64,000 nt of DNA from Desulfovibrio sp. (GCA_030145055.1 JAQYWK010000001.1:930001-994000); one strand, 5' to 3'. Positions 25,705 through 35,417 are shown, counted from the first letter of the stretch. Notes: generated from the sequence alone by a model not told the origin. A program made the numbers and translations.

Positions 25705-25925
25705 ATTAATATCCTCGTACTCCAGCATGTCGGAGCGGTTCGTTATTTTTTCCCATACTCGACGCTTGCGAGCAGGAATTGTCTTCTTACCTTAAAAAAC
25801 AAAAAGGGTGAAATATGTTTTTCATGCCCAAAAAATAAAATTATTTAAGCATGTTGCTGCGTTAAAAAGGGCTTAAGTACAAGCTGTTTGATGTTGCTTT
25901 GTGCTCAGGCTCTATTAAAAATGGG

Positions 25926-26585
25926 TTAAAATCCATTTTTCTGGAGAAAATCCATAGTCACTTTGCTCTCAGGACTTTGACCTTTCGCGGATTGGCCTGT
26001 CCATGGTCCGAGCATTTTCTGTACATATTTCCCGATAACATCGGTTTCAATGTTAACAGGGTAGCCCGGCTTCCAGTCGGAGATTGTGGTCTGGTCCTGA
26101 GTTTCAGGAATGATGTTGACCTCAAGAAATTCGGGGCCGCAGTCGTTGACTGTAAGGCTGATTCCATCAAGCCCGATTGATCCTTTCGCAACCACGAACT
26201 GACCGTGTTCAGCAGGAAATTTAATTCGATAAATCTTGGATTCTCCGGCAGGGCGAACCGATTCAACAGAACCTAAGCAATCCACATGTCCGCTGACAAT
26301 GTGTCCGCCTAGTCTGTCGCCCATGGCAAGAGCTCGTTCATAGTTGACTTTTGATCCCGGTTTTAAGTTTCCGAGATTTGTGCAGTCCATGGTTTCCTTA
26401 CTTGCGTAGCAAGAAAACCAGCTGTCACTGAAAGTTTCAACTGTGAGGCACACTCCATTAATGGCAATGGATTCACCTTTCTGGTAATCTTTAATATCAG
26501 GGGCTATGACTGTAAAACGGGTTTCTTTTCCCCTGTTTTCAGCTTTTGCAATTGATCCTTTTCCCTGAATAAGTCCGGTAAACAT
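25926..26585 (-). CDS. ribE: Riboflavin synthase alpha subunit RibE
   Basis: RibE dismutates two lumazines to riboflavin. The 219-residue protein shows the two internal repeats of the family: MFTGLIQGKGSI at the start with GESIAINGVCLTV (about 37-49), and then GGHIVSGHVDCLG with GSIGLDGISLTVND (about 135-148). Length is normal. It follows ribD by 22 bases. The 221-base gap to ribBA is AT-rich and holds no recognised FMN riboswitch. Confidence 0.97.
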   Translation of the reverse strand: MFTGLIQGKGSIAKAENRGKETRFTVIAPDIKDYQKGESIAINGVCLTVETFSDSWFSCYASKETMDCTNLGNLKPGSKVNYERALAMGDRLGGHIVSGHVDCLGSVESVRPAGESKIYRIKFPAEHGQFVVAKGSIGLDGISLTVNDCGPEFLEVNIIPETQDQTTISDWKPGYPVNIETDVIGKYVQKMLGPWTGQSAKGQSPESKVTMDFLQKNGF

Positions 26586-26607
26586 TTATTGATCCTCTAT
26601 TGATTAT

Positions 26608-27756
26608 CTAGTTGGCAGTATCAACAGGTTTGAAAACTATTTTTAAATCTTGTCCGCTTTGGCAAACTTGGCTGATACGGAAATCAAGAGCTTCTTCCAT
26701 GAGCTGTCTGTCTGAACCTGCGAAGTTGGGTCTTCCAAGTGCATTGCCCAGAATACGCGGAGCTTGATACATTACGAATTCATCTATCAGCCCCTGTTCA
26801 GCAAGTGATAACGCAAGCTTTCCTCCTCCTTCACAAAGGGACCGTAATATTCCGTGCTTTTCGCGCAAGAATTTAAACCCATCCTCAAATATAAGGCCTT
26901 TTTCGTCTTGGGGAAGAGGTATAATCTCAATACCTTTATTCGTAAGCGACTTGGCGATTTCGGAAGCGGCTTGTTCGGTGGTAGTCCAGAAAATTGTTTC
27001 TTTTGCACGAGTGGTCGTCAGGGTAAAATCATCGTGATTTATAGGAAGTTTGGTTGTGACGACAACAGCTTTCGGCTGAGTGAATCCTTCGGGCTTAACT
27101 TCGAGCCTGCAATTCAGTGATGGGTTATCTTCACGTAAAGTATTTCCGCCCACAATCACAGCACCGACTATGGATCGCAAATTTTGAACATCCGCAAAAG
27201 ATTCGGGGCAGGAGACAGGTTCCTGTTTGCCTGTTGCACCGCCGATTTTACCATCGATTGTGGAGGCAAGTTTTAAAATGGAGTAGGCGCGGTCGCTGTT
27301 TTGCCAGAGCAAAAAGTCTGAGATAATGTCTAAACACTGTTCTTCAAGCACGCCTGTTTCGACTTTGACTCCCTTTGATTCAAGGAATTCAAGTCCACCA
27401 GCGGCTTTCGGATTTGGATCGCGTGTACCGATCACTATATGCGGGATTCCTGCTTCGAGGATTCCATGCGTACATGGGGGTGTTTTACCGAAGTGATTGC
27501 ATGGCTCTAGAGTGACGAACATGGTACATTTGGTCATGTCCACATTCCTAGCTATAGCGTTAGCAATGCAGTTGCGTTCAGCGTGAAGTCCACCGCAATA
27601 CTGGTGCCATCCTTCAGCCACAATTCGGTCGTCATAAACCATCACAGCACCAACCGTTGGGTTAGGCGCAGTGCGGTCTCTGCCACGCAAAGCCAGATTC
27701 ACGGCGCGTGCCATGAACTGTTCTGAAGAATTAATTGTCGAACTGCAAAAGTTCAA
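26608..27756 (-). CDS. ribD: Bifunctional riboflavin deaminase/reductase RibD
   Basis: A 382-residue protein with an N-terminal zinc deaminase domain (HAERNCI near 59-65; [16 protein letters not shown] near 84-99) and a C-terminal DHFR-like reductase domain ([16 protein letters not shown] near 161-176). It carries out the second and third steps after GTP cyclohydrolase II. The 5' end overlaps the dCMP deaminase gene by 26 bases if the TTG at 27756 (preceded by GGAG) is used; the ATG at 27714 is the alternative start without a clear SD. Translational coupling is likely. Confidence 0.95.
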   Translation of the reverse strand: MNFCSSTINSSEQFMARAVNLALRGRDRTAPNPTVGAVMVYDDRIVAEGWHQYCGGLHAERNCIANAIARNVDMTKCTMFVTLEPCNHFGKTPPCTHGILEAGIPHIVIGTRDPNPKAAGGLEFLESKGVKVETGVLEEQCLDIISDFLLWQNSDRAYSILKLASTIDGKIGGATGKQEPVSCPESFADVQNLRSIVGAVIVGGNTLREDNPSLNCRLEVKPEGFTQPKAVVVTTKLPINHDDFTLTTTRAKETIFWTTTEQAASEIAKSLTNKGIEIIPLPQDEKGLIFEDGFKFLREKHGILRSLCEGGGKLALSLAEQGLIDEFVMYQAPRILGNALGRPNFAGSDRQLMEEALDFRISQVCQSGQDLKIVFKPVDTAN

Positions 27757-28186
27757 ACTTAACTCCAGCTTCTTTAAACATGCCTTCGGATAATTCGTCA
27801 GAGTAGCTTTCTGAAAAATATACGGCTGTTACGCCAGCATTGATGAGCATTTTTGTGCAGATGAGGCAGGGCTGAGTGGTGCAGTAGATTTCGCAACCAC
27901 CAAGTTTAATACCATGGACAGCGGCTTGGATAATGACATTTTGCTCAGCATGAAGTCCACGGCAGAGTTCGTGGCGTTCTCCGGAAGGGACATTCATGAT
28001 CTCACGTAAACATCCAACTTCAGCGCAATGGGCTATGTTGGATGGGGATCCGTTATATCCAGTGGCGAGGATCCGTTTGTCCTTAACGGCTATCGCACCG
28101 ACTTTGCGTCTGATACAAGTAGCTCTTTCCGCGACTTGATGCGTAATGCGCATAAAATATTGAGGCCAAGGAAGTCTTTTTTCCAT
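27731..28186 (-). CDS. dCMP deaminase (ComEB-type)
   Basis: A 151-residue zinc-dependent deaminase that makes dUMP, the precursor of dTMP. The zinc site is HAEQN (His about 79) with [16 protein letters not shown] (about 103-118). A second metal-type cluster CAEVGCLRE is typical of dCMP deaminases with a structural zinc. Its place between glyA and ribD fits a folate/nucleotide neighbourhood, since dTMP synthesis uses the methylene-folate made by GlyA. Confidence 0.92.
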   Translation of the reverse strand: MEKRLPWPQYFMRITHQVAERATCIRRKVGAIAVKDKRILATGYNGSPSNIAHCAEVGCLREIMNVPSGERHELCRGLHAEQNVIIQAAVHGIKLGGCEIYCTTQPCLICTKMLINAGVTAVYFSESYSDELSEGMFKEAGVKFELLQFDN

Positions 28187-28214
28187 GGTAAGCTCCCTGC
28201 TTTTGAAGCTGAGC

Positions 28215-28244
28215 GCGGATTCAGGAATTTCTTCCTGAATCCGC
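28215..28244 (-). repeat. Perfect hairpin between glyA and dCMP deaminase (GAAA loop on the RNA)
   Basis: Arms GCGGATTCAGGAA (28215-28227) and TTCCTGAATCCGC (28232-28244) are 13 bp and perfect. On the transcribed strand the loop is GAAA, a GNRA-type tetraloop. There is no T run, so an RNA-stability or processing element inside the operon is more likely than a terminator. Confidence 0.7.
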
Positions 28245-28311
28245 CCTTATGTCAATGAATTTGATATGTAATTAAAACTTCAGCTATTTAGTAGCCGATT
28301 TCCAATTATTC

Positions 28312-29550
28312 CTAGTATGCGAATATTGGGTAATCTTTAGCGAAGTCTGCAATTTCTTTTTTGATAACGGCAAGCTGTGTGTCGTTATCCATAGAACCGA
28401 TTGCTGCTGTGATCCAGTCTGCAATCTTAGCCATTTCTTCGGTTTTCATTCCACGTGTTGTCATAGCAGGTGTTCCGATGCGGATACCTGATGTTACGAA
28501 CGGGGAGCGTGTTTCGAAAGGAATGGTGTTCTTGTTGACAGTGATACCTGCAGCGTCAAGAGCATGTTCAGCATCTTTGCCTGTGATGTCTTTGTTGGTC
28601 AGGTCTACCATCATAAGGTGGTTGTCAGTTCCGCCTGAAACTAGGTCGAAACCTGCGTTTACTAGGTGGGTAGCAAGCGCGTCTGCGTTCGCAACAACCT
28701 GTTTCTGGTATTCAACGTATGAAGGAGAAAGTGCTTCGCCGAAAGCTACTGCTTTCGCTGCGATAACGTGCATCAGAGGTCCACCCTGAATTCCGGGGAA
28801 GATATTGGAGTTTAGTGACTTGCCAAATTCTTCAGAGGAAAGGATCATACCACCGCGAGGCCCACGAAGGGTCTTATGGGTGGTAGTGGTGGTGTAATGC
28901 GCGTGCTCGATACATGAAGGATGAACGCCAGCCGCGATTAGTCCTGCGATGTGAGCCATATCTACCATAAGGACTGCGCCTACTTCATCAGCAATCTGAC
29001 GGAAACGGGCGAAGTCGATGATGCGTGGATATGCACTCGCACCAGCTACGATCATTTTAGGTTTGCACTCTTTGGCAATTTCTAAAACGTTATCATAGTT
29101 GATGGTTTTAGTGTCAGGATCAACTCCGTATGATTTAAAATCAAAGAGTTTTCCTGAAAAGTTTACTGGGCAACCATGGGTAAGGTGACCACCATGAGAA
29201 AGATCCATTCCAAGAACAGTGTCACCGGGCTTTAGGGCCGCAAAGTAGACAGCCATGTTGGCCTGAGAACCGGAATGAGGCTGAACGTTGACATATTCAC
29301 AACCGAAGATTTCTTTCGCTCTGTTGCGAGCAAGTTCTTCAGCCTGGTCAACGAATTCACAACCACCGTAGTAACGTTTGCCTGGATATCCTTCAGCGTA
29401 TTTATGAGTCATTACGCTGCCCATTGCCTGACGAACCGCGGTAGAAGTGAAATTCTCCGATGCGATAAGTTCAAGGTTGGTCATCTGGCGAGTTACTTCA
29501 CGGCTGATGGTTGCTGCCACTGCCGGATCTTTCATCATTAGTTCTTCCAT
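28312..29550 (-). CDS. glyA: Serine hydroxymethyltransferase GlyA
   Basis: GlyA interconverts serine and glycine and makes methylene-tetrahydrofolate. The 412-residue PLP enzyme has the family motifs [12 protein letters not shown] (about 25-36), YPGKRYYGG (about 55-63), and [14 protein letters not shown] (about 220-233) around the PLP-lysine. The start is the ATG at 29550 with GGAG upstream; the frame extends 12 bases further to a TTG. It follows fabF by 45 bases. Confidence 0.97.
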   Translation of the reverse strand: MEELMMKDPAVAATISREVTRQMTNLELIASENFTSTAVRQAMGSVMTHKYAEGYPGKRYYGGCEFVDQAEELARNRAKEIFGCEYVNVQPHSGSQANMAVYFAALKPGDTVLGMDLSHGGHLTHGCPVNFSGKLFDFKSYGVDPDTKTINYDNVLEIAKECKPKMIVAGASAYPRIIDFARFRQIADEVGAVLMVDMAHIAGLIAAGVHPSCIEHAHYTTTTTHKTLRGPRGGMILSSEEFGKSLNSNIFPGIQGGPLMHVIAAKAVAFGEALSPSYVEYQKQVVANADALATHLVNAGFDLVSGGTDNHLMMVDLTNKDITGKDAEHALDAAGITVNKNTIPFETRSPFVTSGIRIGTPAMTTRGMKTEEMAKIADWITAAIGSMDNDTQLAVIKKEIADFAKDYPIFAY

Positions 29551-29595
29551 GACTAGCTCCAAGAGTTTGACGGTCCCTTACAAAGAGGGGGCCAA

Positions 29596-30834
29596 TTAAT
29601 CTTCAAATTTTTTGAAGAGCATGCAGGCGTTTGTTCCACCGAATCCGAACGAGTTGCTCAGAGCGTAGTTCACCTGCTTCTCACGCATTCCATCTTTACC
29701 GTAATCGAGATCGCAGTCAGGGTCAGCTTCTAACTGGTTTGCAGTTCCGGGGATTATGCCGGTTGCAAGAGTCTTTACCGCAAATGCCGCTTCCATTCCA
29801 CCAGCGCCACCTAATAGATGACCAGTCTGGGATTTGTTAGCAGTAATTGCAATATTTTTAGCATGATCTCCGAAAACTTTGTGAATAGCTTTTGTTTCGC
29901 AAAAGTCGTTCAGCTTAGTGGAGGTCCCGTGTGCATTGATGTGATCAATGTCAGAAGGGTTGATACCCGCTTCGCGGATAGCTGCTTCCATAGCGAGAGC
30001 CATGCCGCTACCATCTTCTGGTGGAGCAGTCATGTGGTATGCGTCTGAGGATGCTCCGAAACCTACTACTTCAGCAAGAATCTCTGCACCACGCGCTCTT
30101 GCGTGATCAAGTGATTCCAGAAGAAGCAGTCCACAACCTTCACCCATTACAAAACCATCGCGACCCATATCAAATGGACGTGATGCTGTTTCAGGATCAT
30201 CGTTGCGAGTGGATAGAGCCTTCATGGATGTGAATCCGGCAAACCCTAGAGGGGTTATGGTGGATTCTGTGCCGCCACAGATCATTGTGTCTGCGCGTCC
30301 AAGCATTATGTCAGTGTATGCTGCGCCGATGGAATGAGTTCCGGATGCGCAAGCTGTACACATACACATGTTCGGTCCACGAGCACCTGAAAAGATGGAA
30401 ACCTGTCCAGCTGCCATATTTCCAATTATGATTGGAATAAAGAAAGGAGTGATTTTTCTAGGGCCGGATTTTTGAAGTTTTGCGTGCTGAGTTTCAATGG
30501 TCTGAAGACCACCAAGCCCAACTCCGATAACTACTCCGGCGCGTTTGCAATCATCACCTTCAAGCTTAAGCTTCGCGCTTTCGAGCAACTGCTCGCCTGC
30601 GGCCACAGCTAGCTGTGTGAACCGTTCCATGCGCTTTGCTTGCTTGTGAGGGATGAATTCTTTGGGATCAAAATTTTTGACTTCGCCAGCAATCTGAGAT
30701 GTGAATTCACTCGCATCAAAGGATGTGATTTTAGCGATGCCAGACTTACCAGCAAGGAGGTTGTTCCAGCTGGTGTCTATGTCATTACCGATGGGGGTGA
30801 TGGCGGAAACGGCGGTTACTACTACCCTGTTCAT
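29596..30834 (-). CDS. fabF: 3-oxoacyl-ACP synthase II FabF
   Basis: FabF elongates acyl-ACP with malonyl-ACP. The 412-residue thiolase-fold protein has the nucleophile in CTACASGTHSIG (Cys near 163), the two histidines in INAHGTST (near 301) and NKSQTGHLLGGAG (near 338), and the C-terminal NSFGFGGTNACM. It follows acpP by 125 bases with a hairpin between. Confidence 0.97.
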   Translation of the reverse strand: MNRVVVTAVSAITPIGNDIDTSWNNLLAGKSGIAKITSFDASEFTSQIAGEVKNFDPKEFIPHKQAKRMERFTQLAVAAGEQLLESAKLKLEGDDCKRAGVVIGVGLGGLQTIETQHAKLQKSGPRKITPFFIPIIIGNMAAGQVSIFSGARGPNMCMCTACASGTHSIGAAYTDIMLGRADTMICGGTESTITPLGFAGFTSMKALSTRNDDPETASRPFDMGRDGFVMGEGCGLLLLESLDHARARGAEILAEVVGFGASSDAYHMTAPPEDGSGMALAMEAAIREAGINPSDIDHINAHGTSTKLNDFCETKAIHKVFGDHAKNIAITANKSQTGHLLGGAGGMEAAFAVKTLATGIIPGTANQLEADPDCDLDYGKDGMREKQVNYALSNSFGFGGTNACMLFKKFED

Positions 30835-30889
30835 GGTATTATAGCCTGTAAGGTATTTCGGAATTTAGTTTGGCTGGGCAAATGAAAAG

Positions 30890-30926
30890 GAGCGCCTTAC
30901 GCCCGTAAGGGATCAGTAAGGCGCTC
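30890..30926 (-). terminator. Hairpin downstream of acpP, likely partial terminator
   Basis: Arms GAGCGCCTTAC/GTAAGGCGCTC (11 bp, perfect) with a 15-base loop, followed on the minus strand by CCTTTTCATTT. A leaky terminator here would let acpP be made in excess over fabF, as is usual for acyl carrier protein. Confidence 0.65.
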
Positions 30927-30959
30927 TTCAAAAGCCTTGTCTAGGTCAAGTCTTATAAA

Positions 30960-31187
30960 CTATTTGCCTTCAACGAAAGCAACAGCGTCTTTAACTTTAA
31001 GAATCTTCTGAGCGTCTTCGTCTTCAATTTCGATGTCGAACTCTTCTTCCATAGCCATGATGAGTTCAGTCAGATCAAGAGAGTCTGCGCCGAGATCTTC
31101 AACGAAGGAAGCTTCGTCTTTAATTTCGTCTGCGGATACACCAAGCTGGTCTACGATAATTGCTTTTACTTTTTCAGCTGCGGACAT
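30960..31187 (-). CDS. acpP: Acyl carrier protein
   Basis: A 75-residue acidic protein. The phosphopantetheine attachment site is the Ser in [11 protein letters not shown] (Ser36 or 37 depending on counting). The start at 31187 is 5 bases after GGAGGG; 12 bases more are open upstream but include that SD. It lies between fabG and fabF, the common order. Confidence 0.98.
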   Translation of the reverse strand: MSAAEKVKAIIVDQLGVSADEIKDEASFVEDLGADSLDLTELIMAMEEEFDIEIEDEDAQKILKVKDAVAFVEGK

Positions 31188-31217
31188 AGGTCCCTCCAAA
31201 TCATTAAGTTTGTTTTA

Positions 31218-31961
31218 TTACATGTACATCCCGCCATTAACGGCGAGAGTCTGTCCTGTGATATAGCTTGAGTTTTCCGACGCGAGGAAGGAAACAGCGT
31301 TAGCTATATCGGCAGATGTTCCAAGTTTTTTAAGCGGTATGTTTTCCAACATGTGTGCCACGACCTCTTCAGAAAGCTCTGCTGTCATGTCAGTTGCAAT
31401 GAATCCCGGAGCTACGGCATTCACAGTGACATTGCGCGGAGCAAGTTCAAGGGCACTCGCTTTGGTCAGGCCGATTAGGCCGGCCTTGGCCGAAACGTAG
31501 TTTGCCTGACCGACATTGCCGGCCTGAGCTACTACTGAGGAAATATTAATAATTCTTCCGTACCGTTGTTTCATCATTATCTTTGCGGATTCGCGAAGGC
31601 ATGTGAATGCTCCGGTCAAGTTGATGTCTAGAACTTTGTTCCATGCATCATCTTTCATACGGACAAGAAGTCCGTCTTTGGTGATTCCACCATTATTAAC
31701 GAGGACATCAAGTTTCACTTTGCCCTTGATTTCTTCTTTGAAAAAGGATGTTACCGCTTTAGAATCAGAAGAATCCAGCTTGTAGGCTTTTGCCTTTCCG
31801 CCAGCAGCTTCAATGTCAGAACAGACTTTGTCTGCTGATTCTGGACGGCTAACGTAAGTAATTATAACGTCAAAACCGTCTTTCGCAAGCTTTTTGGCGC
31901 ATGCTTCGCCTATGCCTCTTGATCCACCCGTTACGAGGGCGGTGCTTGGCAAATCACTCAT
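31218..31961 (-). CDS. fabG: 3-oxoacyl-ACP reductase FabG
   Basis: FabG reduces 3-oxoacyl-ACP with NADPH. The 247-residue SDR protein has TGGSRGIGEA (about 11-20) for cofactor binding, NNGG (near 89-92), and the catalytic Ser-Tyr-Lys set in NISSVVAQAGNVGQANYVSA followed by KAG. It is in the fab cluster, 103 bases after fabH. Confidence 0.97.
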   Translation of the reverse strand: MSDLPSTALVTGGSRGIGEACAKKLAKDGFDVIITYVSRPESADKVCSDIEAAGGKAKAYKLDSSDSKAVTSFFKEEIKGKVKLDVLVNNGGITKDGLLVRMKDDAWNKVLDINLTGAFTCLRESAKIMMKQRYGRIINISSVVAQAGNVGQANYVSAKAGLIGLTKASALELAPRNVTVNAVAPGFIATDMTAELSEEVVAHMLENIPLKKLGTSADIANAVSFLASENSSYITGQTLAVNGGMYM

Positions 31962-32063
31962 CTGTATTTCCTCTGTATAATTTATGTAGTCCTGCGTCTC
32001 ATAGCCTAAAGAGGGGCCGACTGCAAATTTAATATATGCGTGCCCATTGTTGGGCTGCGCTTG

Positions 32064-33047
32064 CTAAAATTGAATCAGAGATGCTCCCCAAGTTAATCCT
32101 CCACCAAAAGTGGTAACAAGAGTTAGGTCTCCCTTTTTAACAAATCCGGTTTCTTTTGCCTCTGCGAGAGCAATAGGTATTGATGCCGCAGAAGTGTTGC
32201 CGAATTTATTAACGTTAACGAAAACTTTTTCGCTCGGAATATTCAGCTTTTTACCTACTGCTTCAATTATGCGCTTATTTGCCTGATGAGGAATGAAAAC
32301 ATCTATGTCATCACTGGTAATATCGTGTTTAGCGAAGAGTTCTTTCGCAATGGCAGGCATTGCTCTTACAGCTTTTTTGTAAATTTCGCGCCCGTTCATA
32401 TGGACGAAATGATCATTCCCTATAACATCACCCATTTTGTAAGAGCAGGATGATCCTCCGCCCTTGACCAGCAGGGCGGTATCCTCTCCTTCGGAGGAGA
32501 GAAGAACGTCAATAATTTTAGCCGAACTATCGCTATTTTCTGATGTGACAACTACCGCGCCGGCCCCGTCTCCGAAAAGAACGCAGGTTGAACGGTCTTC
32601 CCAGTTTACACGGCTGGTGACAACTTCGCTTCCACATACAAGAATTTTAGAATCTGGATTTAAAGCGACAAAAGCTCTTGCTGCTTCAACGGCAAAGACA
32701 AATCCTGAGCAGGCAGCTCCAATATCCATTGGTATTTTGTTTTTAATACCAAGTCGTTTCATCACCAAGCATGCTGTTGATGGGATATACATGTCGCCAG
32801 TGAAGGTTGCTACCAGAATGTGGGTGAGCTCATCCGCGTCCATTTGAGCATCTTCGAGAGCTTTTTGGGCCGCTTCAAAAGCTAGATCCGCGCTGGTCTG
32901 ATTATCAACAATCCGGCGCTCTGTGATCCCTGTGCGGGTGGTTATCCATTCGTCAGTGGTATCAACAAATTTTTCAAGATCGGAATTTGTGTAAACTCTT
33001 TCAGGGACGTAGTAGCCAAAGCCTCTGATATAGGAGAAATTACTCAT
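32064..33047 (-). CDS. fabH: 3-oxoacyl-ACP synthase III FabH
   Basis: FabH starts fatty acid synthesis from acetyl-CoA and malonyl-ACP. The 327-residue protein has the Cys-His-Asn triad: GAACSGFVFA (Cys near 112), FIPHQANKRI (His near 248) and GNTSAASIP (Asn near 278). It begins MSNFSYIRGFGYYVPERVYTN as expected of the family. It lies between plsX and fabG. Confidence 0.97.
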   Translation of the reverse strand: MSNFSYIRGFGYYVPERVYTNSDLEKFVDTTDEWITTRTGITERRIVDNQTSADLAFEAAQKALEDAQMDADELTHILVATFTGDMYIPSTACLVMKRLGIKNKIPMDIGAACSGFVFAVEAARAFVALNPDSKILVCGSEVVTSRVNWEDRSTCVLFGDGAGAVVVTSENSDSSAKIIDVLLSSEGEDTALLVKGGGSSCSYKMGDVIGNDHFVHMNGREIYKKAVRAMPAIAKELFAKHDITSDDIDVFIPHQANKRIIEAVGKKLNIPSEKVFVNVNKFGNTSAASIPIALAEAKETGFVKKGDLTLVTTFGGGLTWGASLIQF

Positions 33048-33161
33048 TGTTACAGTTCCTGTTTTTGACTGGGAGGGAAGCAGTTCTCCTGCTTGTAAAG
33101 CCTTCCGAAAAAAAGATAGCTGTATACATCCGGGTGTGAAGAGTAAAGAGGTATGGTAAAA

Positions 33162-34187
33162 TTAAACTTCGCGCTCGATTATTTCACTATGCGCTGCCAG
33201 ACCTTCTTTAAGATGAGCAACGGCATCATTTTTAACAAATCTTGCCGCCATCTCAATGGCTCGTTCGATTGCCAGACTATCAGCCTTACCATGGCAGACA
33301 AGGACAATACCTTTTAACCCGAGTACGGGTGCGCCGCCATATTCAGACGTATCTACCAGTCTACCGAATCTTTTGAAAGCCTTCATTGCTAACATTGCTC
33401 CTAATTTTGAAACAATATCGCGTTTTAGCTCACCCTTAAGGATGTTACCAAGGCTGTTCGCAAGACCTTCTGAAAGTTTAAGCGCAACGTTGCCTACAAA
33501 ACCATCACAGACTGCAACGTCAACGTCTCCAGTAAAAATGTCTCTTCCTTCAATGTTGCCAACAAAATTCAAAGATGAATTTTTAAGCATATTGTAGGTA
33601 GATTTTACCAGAGCGTTGCCTTTGCCTTCCTCTTCACCAATAGTCAAGATTCCGATGCGAGGCTTTTTGATGCCGAGCACATCTCGGGCAAGCACGTCCG
33701 CCATAATTCCGTATTGGAAAAGATGTGCGGGCTTGGAGTCTACGTTGGCTCCAACGTCGAGGAGTACCATAGGTTTTTTTTCGGTGGGAAGAATTCCGGC
33801 CATTCCGGGTCTAAGTACACCTTTAATTCTACCTATGATAAACATTCCTGCAGCAACCGTAGCTCCGGAATTGCCAGCACTGACTACTCCGTCAGCGTGT
33901 CCTTCTTTTACTAAGCGGCAGGCCACCTGGATTGACGAGTCCTTTTTTTTGCGCATGGCATCAGCAGGCTTGTCTTCCATTGTTACAACCTGCGATGCGT
34001 GAACAACGTCAATAGTACATGATCCGGTATCAAGCCTTTTGAGCTCGGACCGGATCATGTACTCATCTCCAACCAAAGTTATTGGAGTGCCGTTCTTTGC
34101 GGCGCGAACCGCTGCAGAAACTATTCCCGAAAGGCCGTGATCGCCACCCATGGCGTCAACTGCAATGCGGGGAAGGGTTTTAGGCAT
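33162..34187 (-). CDS. plsX: Phosphate acyltransferase PlsX
   Basis: PlsX makes acyl-phosphate from acyl-ACP for phospholipid synthesis. The 341-residue protein has the family N-terminus RIAVDAMGGDHG (about 7-18), SAGNSGATVAAG (about 101-112), LLDVGANVDSKP, and YGGAPVLGLKG near the C-terminus. Its ATG overlaps the rpmF stop by 8 bases, so translation is coupled. rpmF-plsX-fabH is a widely conserved order. Confidence 0.97.
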   Translation of the reverse strand: MPKTLPRIAVDAMGGDHGLSGIVSAAVRAAKNGTPITLVGDEYMIRSELKRLDTGSCTIDVVHASQVVTMEDKPADAMRKKKDSSIQVACRLVKEGHADGVVSAGNSGATVAAGMFIIGRIKGVLRPGMAGILPTEKKPMVLLDVGANVDSKPAHLFQYGIMADVLARDVLGIKKPRIGILTIGEEEGKGNALVKSTYNMLKNSSLNFVGNIEGRDIFTGDVDVAVCDGFVGNVALKLSEGLANSLGNILKGELKRDIVSKLGAMLAMKAFKRFGRLVDTSEYGGAPVLGLKGIVLVCHGKADSLAIERAIEMAARFVKNDAVAHLKEGLAAHSEIIEREV

Positions 34188-34359
34188 CTTCAGTGTTGAT
34201 TACCTGACGACCCTTGTAGGATCCACAAGAAGAGCAAGCTCTGTGAGCAATGATAGGCTCACCGCAATCACAAAAGATTACATTAGGAGGTGTGAGAGCA
34301 TCGTGAGATCTACGCATACCTCTACGGGACTTGGAAGTTTTCTTTTTAGGCTGTGCCAT
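34180..34359 (-). CDS. rpmF: 50S ribosomal protein L32
   Basis: A 59-residue basic ribosomal protein starting MAQPKKKTSKSRRGMRRSHD. A zinc-ribbon set Cys30, Cys32, Cys42 and Cys45 follows (FCDCGEP, then CSSCGSYKG). SD AGGAGACAG precedes the ATG. It is short enough to be missed by length cut-offs. It lies between the DUF177 gene and plsX, as in most bacteria. Confidence 0.97.
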   Translation of the reverse strand: MAQPKKKTSKSRRGMRRSHDALTPPNVIFCDCGEPIIAHRACSSCGSYKGRQVINTEDA

Positions 34360-34406
34360 GACTGTCTCCTGAGAGTGATTTTAAACCGATTTTTGCAAAC
34401 CGGAAT

Positions 34407-34925
34407 TTAGTTCTTTATCTTAAGATTGCGGAAAACCGCAAGCCTTGGATCGCCCTCTTCTTTTTTACAGGCGCATCCATCTTTATTTAAATCGGCTCCA
34501 CATTTATCACAAAGACCTTGGCAGCCGTTGCTGCATAAGGGCTTTATGGGTAGCGCCAAGACGAAATGTTCCCAAAGGAGAGCTCCAAGTTCGAATTTTA
34601 AACCTTCTTTGGTTTTAACCACCGGGGACGGTTCAGTGTCCTCAGCGTCCGCAACCTGTTCAAATTCCTCGAACTCGGTCGAAATATTCTGCTTGTAGTT
34701 TGCCGTACATCTATCGCAAACAAGTTTGATTGCTCCAGACGTTTTCCCCCGGACGAGACATCCATTGTCCTGCGGAAGTATAAATACTTCAGTAATAAGA
34801 GGTGTCGCAATTTCTGCGTCAACATTACAGTTTTTCATGGTTTCAGTCCAAAAAGACTGATCATCAAAAACTAAATCTTTGCCCTCTTCAGGGATGTCGT
34901 TAAGCGTAATCCAAAGTTCTGACAT
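34407..34925 (-). CDS. DUF177/YceD-family metal-binding protein
   Basis: A 172-residue protein with the YceD pattern. VCDRCTANYKQNIS (about 70-83) and the C-terminal CSNGCQGLCDKCGADLNKDG (about 134-153) supply Cys for zinc. YceD is linked with ribosome or 23S rRNA assembly, and its place before rpmF is conserved. It is the first gene of the long block: SD GAGGA, and a sigma70-type promoter 22 bases upstream. Confidence 0.88.
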   Translation of the reverse strand: MSELWITLNDIPEEGKDLVFDDQSFWTETMKNCNVDAEIATPLITEVFILPQDNGCLVRGKTSGAIKLVCDRCTANYKQNISTEFEEFEQVADAEDTEPSPVVKTKEGLKFELGALLWEHFVLALPIKPLCSNGCQGLCDKCGADLNKDGCACKKEEGDPRLAVFRNLKIKN

Positions 34926-34946
34926 ATTTTTCCTCGAGGAAGGGGT

Positions 34947-34974
34947 TCTATATGAGTTTTTTTTCTTCTGTCAA
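34947..34974 (-). promoter_or_regulatory. Promoter of the DUF177-rpmF-plsX-fab-rib-leuS block
   Basis: On the minus strand TTGACA (34974-34969) is followed after 16 bases by TATAGA (34952-34947). The transcript would start near 34940, 15 bases before the ATG. A perfect -35 with AT-rich spacing supports a constitutive promoter. Confidence 0.6.
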
Positions 34975-35108
34975 GGAAAAAGAGCTTGCATTTTCCAGAA
35001 CCAACGTTTAAATGATACCTCTTTTGTGTGGGTGGAGCAATACTTCTAACCGAAGGATTGTGTGTTTCGCACAAATATGAAAAGATAAGTTCCATAAGGA
35101 GGTTCAAC

Positions 35109-35321
35109 ATGTCCCAGGTATGCGATATATGCGGTAAGAGACCACAGACAGGCAATAACGTATCTCACGCTCATAATAAGTCTAAAAGACGTTTTATGCC
35201 TAATCTTCAGAATGTTCGTACTCAGCTCCCAACCGGAGAAGTAAAGAGCATTAAAGCATGCACTCGTTGCATTCGTTCTGGCTCTGTTATTAAACCAGTT
35301 GCTAGAAAAACTGAAAAGTAA
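35109..35321 (+). CDS. rpmB: 50S ribosomal protein L28
   Basis: A 70-residue ribosomal protein, [16 protein letters not shown] at the start and CTRC near residues 53-56, so the zinc-binding (CxxC...CxxC) form. The start at 35109 is 6 bases after AAGGAGG; the frame is open 81 bases further upstream but has no reason to be used. It is monocistronic, divergent from the DUF177 operon. Confidence 0.97.
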   Translation: MSQVCDICGKRPQTGNNVSHAHNKSKRRFMPNLQNVRTQLPTGEVKSIKACTRCIRSGSVIKPVARKTEK

Positions 35322-35357
35322 TTTTTTCAGAGATTTTATTTCGCACGGAATGCCGTG

Positions 35358-35395
35358 TAAAAAGCCCCGATCATTACTGGTCGGGGCTTTTTTTT
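35358..35395 (+). terminator. Terminator of rpmB
   Basis: AAAAAGCCCCGA/TCGGGGCTTTTT, 12-bp stem with 10-base loop and a run of eight T, 37 bases past the stop. The A run on the left lets it serve the opposite gene too. Confidence 0.93.
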
Positions 35396-35417
35396 GTGGC
35401 TAATTTTAAAGTGAAAC

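Noticed and set aside
25705-25925. Possible FMN riboswitch before ribBA
   Set aside because: The 221-base gap shows no RFN-like conserved blocks by eye; a covariance search would settle it.
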